From the NCBI GenBank assembly GCA_021414045.1, contig JAIOPF010000313.1:1-8902 (forward strand): 8,902 nucleotides of DNA, in the 5' to 3' direction. The first letter of the stretch is position 1. The number at the start of each line of letters is the position of its first letter. This DNA comes from Deltaproteobacteria bacterium. GTDB taxonomy: Bacteria > UBA10199 > DSSB01. The translations under genes were made by a program, and so were the position numbers. Positions 7,222-8,902 of this stretch are shown piece by piece. Under the pieces are notes generated by a model that had not been told where the DNA came from, did not search any database, and saw nothing but the letters and a program-made list of their open reading frames with translations.

Positions 7222-8565
7222 CTAATGACCGTTCGCCGCGTTGGGCTCTTCCTCCGACTTTTCGAACAACAACTTGAGGACACGGCGATTTTTGACCTCG
7301 AGGGCCGAAATTCGGTAGGGTGGAAGGCGAATCGTGTCGCCCTCCCGGGCCAGCCGTCCTAAATGGTTGATGAAAAATCCCCCCACCGACACCGAGTTGT
7401 CGTCTTCCAAGGAAAGATCGAGGACCTGCTCGATGTCGCGCAAGGTCGCCGTGCCGTCGACGAGGTAGGAATTTTCGCTGCGCTTGCTCACCTTCGGGAG
7501 CTCTTGGTCGAATTCGTCCTGAATCTCGCCGACCAATTCCTCGATGACGTCCTCGAGCGAGACCAGTCCCGCAGAAGTTCCGAATTCGTTGATGACGATG
7601 GCCATGTGGATCTTCTTCGTCTGGAATTCGCGCAGCAATTGGTCGCTGGTGACGGATTCGGGAACGTAGAGGATGGGGCGCTTGAGGTCGTAGAGATTGA
7701 TGAGGTTGTCGCTGTCTTCCAGGGCCCAGATCACGTCCTTGATGTTGATGAGCCCGATCACGTGGTCGAGGTCGCCGTCGCAGAGCGGGAATCGCGTGTG
7801 CCCGGATTCCTTGGCGATGCGCAGGTTTTCTTCCGAGGAATGGCTTAGCTGCAGGTAGACGATGTCTTGGCGCGGCACCATGACCTGGCGCGCGGTGCGA
7901 TGCGTGAATTCGAAGATGTTCTCCAAAAGGGAAGCCTTGCGCGGCGAGAGAGAGCCTTCCTCGTAGGAGTCTTCCACGATCAGGCGGATTTCGTCCTCGG
8001 TATGGGTTTCCTCGCCGGGCTTCATCTCGAAGCCGAGCAAGCGCACGATGGCGTTGGTGGTGTTGTTGAGGAACCAGAGAAAGGGAAAGAAAACCCAATA
8101 GAAAAACCGCATCGGCACCGCGACGAAAAGCAGGACCTTTTCGGCGGTCTGGATCGCCATCTGTTTGGGAACCAACTCGCCCACCACCAGATGCAACACG
8201 GTGATGACGGTGAAGGCCGTCGTGAAGGCGATGCCGTGAATGGTGCCTTCGCTGAGCGCGAAATTTCGGAGCAGGGGTTCGATGAGGGAGGCAAAAGCCG
8301 GTTCGCCGACCCAACCTAGGCCCAAGCTCGCCAGGGTGATGCCGAGCTGGGTCGCGGAAAGATAGGCGTTGAGGTTCAGGACGATGGAATAGGCCCAACG
8401 CGCCAGGAAATTTCCGCTGTCTTGCAGCGTCTCGAGCCGGGTGGTGCGAACCTTGACCATGGCGAACTCGGCGGCCACAAAAAAGCCGTTGAGTAGGACC
8501 AAGAGCAAGGCGATCGTCAGGTACCAGGGGGAAATCTCGTGGGGGGAAAGGGACGAATTAGACAT
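7222..8565 (-). CDS. HlyC/CorC-family membrane protein (CNNM/DUF21, CBS pair, CorC_HlyC domain)
   Basis: Inner-membrane protein of the family that includes CorC, TlyC and YtfL, associated with divalent-cation (Mg/Co) efflux or homeostasis; 'hemolysin' names are historical. From the start at 8565 it has 447 residues, normal for the family. Residues about 15-180 form the DUF21/CNNM transmembrane domain, with N-G-F-F-V-A-A-E-F-A at 26-35, L-S-A-T-Q-L-G-I-T at 69-77 and the G-E-L-V-P-K signature at 129-134. The CBS pair follows (V-M-V-P-R at 238-242; about 297-355 with E-F-G-T-S-A-G-L-V at 336-344 and E-D-V-I-E-E-L-V-G-E-I at 347-357). The C-terminal CorC_HlyC domain (about 375-437) includes D-G-T-A at 380-383 and S-V-G-G-F at 402-406. 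The start is uncertain. ATG 8565 has only a weak GGA upstream; ATG 8583 and GTG 8625 are in frame, but ATG 8583 overlaps a TATAAT and the AGGAG at GTG 8625 runs into the start codon. I chose 8565 because the first membrane segment follows closely. All domains look intact. Confidence 0.93.
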   Translation of the reverse strand: MSNSSLSPHEISPWYLTIALLLVLLNGFFVAAEFAMVKVRTTRLETLQDSGNFLARWAYSIVLNLNAYLSATQLGITLASLGLGWVGEPAFASLIEPLLRNFALSEGTIHGIAFTTAFTVITVLHLVVGELVPKQMAIQTAEKVLLFVAVPMRFFYWVFFPFLWFLNNTTNAIVRLLGFEMKPGEETHTEDEIRLIVEDSYEEGSLSPRKASLLENIFEFTHRTARQVMVPRQDIVYLQLSHSSEENLRIAKESGHTRFPLCDGDLDHVIGLINIKDVIWALEDSDNLINLYDLKRPILYVPESVTSDQLLREFQTKKIHMAIVINEFGTSAGLVSLEDVIEELVGEIQDEFDQELPKVSKRSENSYLVDGTATLRDIEQVLDLSLEDDNSVSVGGFFINHLGRLAREGDTIRLPPYRISALEVKNRRVLKLLFEKSEEEPNAANGH

Positions 8566-8581
8566 AAATTCCGAAGTCACC

Positions 8582-8587
8582 ATTATA
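8582..8587 (-). promoter_or_regulatory. Possible -10 box of the CorC-like gene
   Basis: TATAAT on the minus strand is a perfect -10 match just upstream of the ATG at 8565, and it overlaps an alternative ATG at 8583. The only -35-like sequence is TTGCCC, 15 bases away, which is short spacing. If real, the transcript would start within about 10 bases of the 8565 ATG and favour that start. Confidence 0.3.
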
Positions 8588-8639
8588 TAGCTTAGGGTCC
8601 TCGGGCAACCCAGCGATTTTTCCACTCCTGAATGAAATT

Positions 8640-8658
8640 AATAATGATAAGAGAATTC
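8640..8658. promoter_or_regulatory. Fur-box-like AT-rich site between divergent genes
   Basis: Aligned with the 19-base Fur consensus, this site matches 12 positions, including an unbroken ten-base ATAATGATAA (8641-8650) that covers one half-site. The other half (GAGAATTC) matches poorly. It lies in the 174-base divergent gap and could serve either gene. The surrounding bases are AT-rich, so chance is a real alternative. Confidence 0.25.
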
Positions 8659-8739
8659 AATAAGTTGCGCTCTCATTTTCAAAAAAGCCGAGACAGCCGG
8701 TCAAATAAACCTAGACACTCTTACGTGGGCTCCTCTACG

Positions 8740-8902
8740 ATGAAGGTCATGGCGAGGCTTCGCGTAAAATCTTGCATGTTCTTGGTGGCGTTCTTCGCGG
8801 CCTTCCTGGCTCTTGGTCTTCCGAGCCTGCTTCCTCTTTGTTCGGGGGCGGCTCGCGGCGCGATGCTTCGCCATCCCTGCTGCGCCGGCAAAACGACCTG
8901 CG
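8740..8902 (+). CDS. Start of a secreted Cys-containing protein, cut by the right edge
   Basis: The frame is open from ATG 8740 to the window end, giving 54 codons. It reads as a signal peptide: basic n-region M-A-R-L-R-V-K, a hydrophobic core of about 17 residues (about 12-30), and a likely cleavage after S-G-A-A-R-G-A. The mature start then has clustered cysteines, H-P-C-C-A-G-K-T-T-C. Such Cys pairs after a signal peptide suggest metal binding or disulphides, but too little is present to name a family. No Shine-Dalgarno sequence precedes 8740; ATG 8749 is a second in-frame choice. It is divergent from the CorC-like gene. The signal-peptide shape, and not homology, is the evidence that this is a real gene. 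Confidence 0.5.
   Translation, partial: MKVMARLRVKSCMFLVAFFAAFLALGLPSLLPLCSGAARGAMLRHPCCAGKTTC

Noticed and set aside
7052..8398. 448-residue minus-strand frame overlapping the CorC-like gene and the start of the small peptide
   Set aside because: The translation is Arg/His/Pro-rich, as expected from a shifted frame of a GC-rich gene. The overlapping frame has a full set of CorC-family domains.
1..8902. CRISPR array, insertion sequence, tRNA or rRNA gene
   Set aside because: Reading both strands showed no regularly spaced repeats, no transposase-like frame with terminal inverted repeats, and no recognisable tRNA or rRNA sequence.

Overview
The window comes from a GC-rich, Gram-negative-looking bacterium. 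The coding sequences favour G/C at third positions, one gene has a clear AGGAG ribosome binding site, and there are secreted products with Ala-x-Ala-type signal peptides. The lineage cannot be fixed from the sequence. It feels delta-proteobacterial or Bdellovibrionota-like, but that is an impression only.

Left and centre (about 1-6829, all + strand): three large genes in a row. The first is a PP2C-type serine/threonine phosphatase whose reading frame is still open at the left edge. The second encodes a 1011-residue protein and the third a 645-residue protein, neither of which I recognise as a named family. Comparing these two by eye shows that they are paralogues over about 200 residues near the N-terminus: a Gly/Ala-rich hydrophobic module with a shared H-R-x-E-x-A-L-G-L-R-P signature, preceded by a short TPR-like helical segment. 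After this module the two proteins diverge completely. The 1011-residue protein ends in an HExxH zinc-metallopeptidase-like site. The 645-residue protein has two more hydrophobic segments and then an unrecognised C-terminal domain with no HExxH. The layout is one constant N-terminal platform carrying different C-terminal domains in tandem genes, next to a PP2C domain that could be a third member if its N-terminus lies outside the window. This is the most likely undescribed system here.

Right (about 6830-8902): ordinary chromosomal content. A perfect 13-bp-stem terminator closes a small minus-strand gene for a secreted Ala/Lys/Pro-rich peptide, which has its own candidate promoter and a good ribosome binding site. 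Upstream of it on the same strand is a CNNM/DUF21-CBS-CorC_HlyC membrane protein (HlyC/CorC family, ion-transport related). Divergent from that, the first 54 codons of a secreted Cys-containing protein run off the right edge. The AT-rich gap between the two contains a half-matching Fur-box-like sequence.

The three left genes face the right-hand minus-strand pair and meet it at the terminator, so the two halves are separate transcription units.
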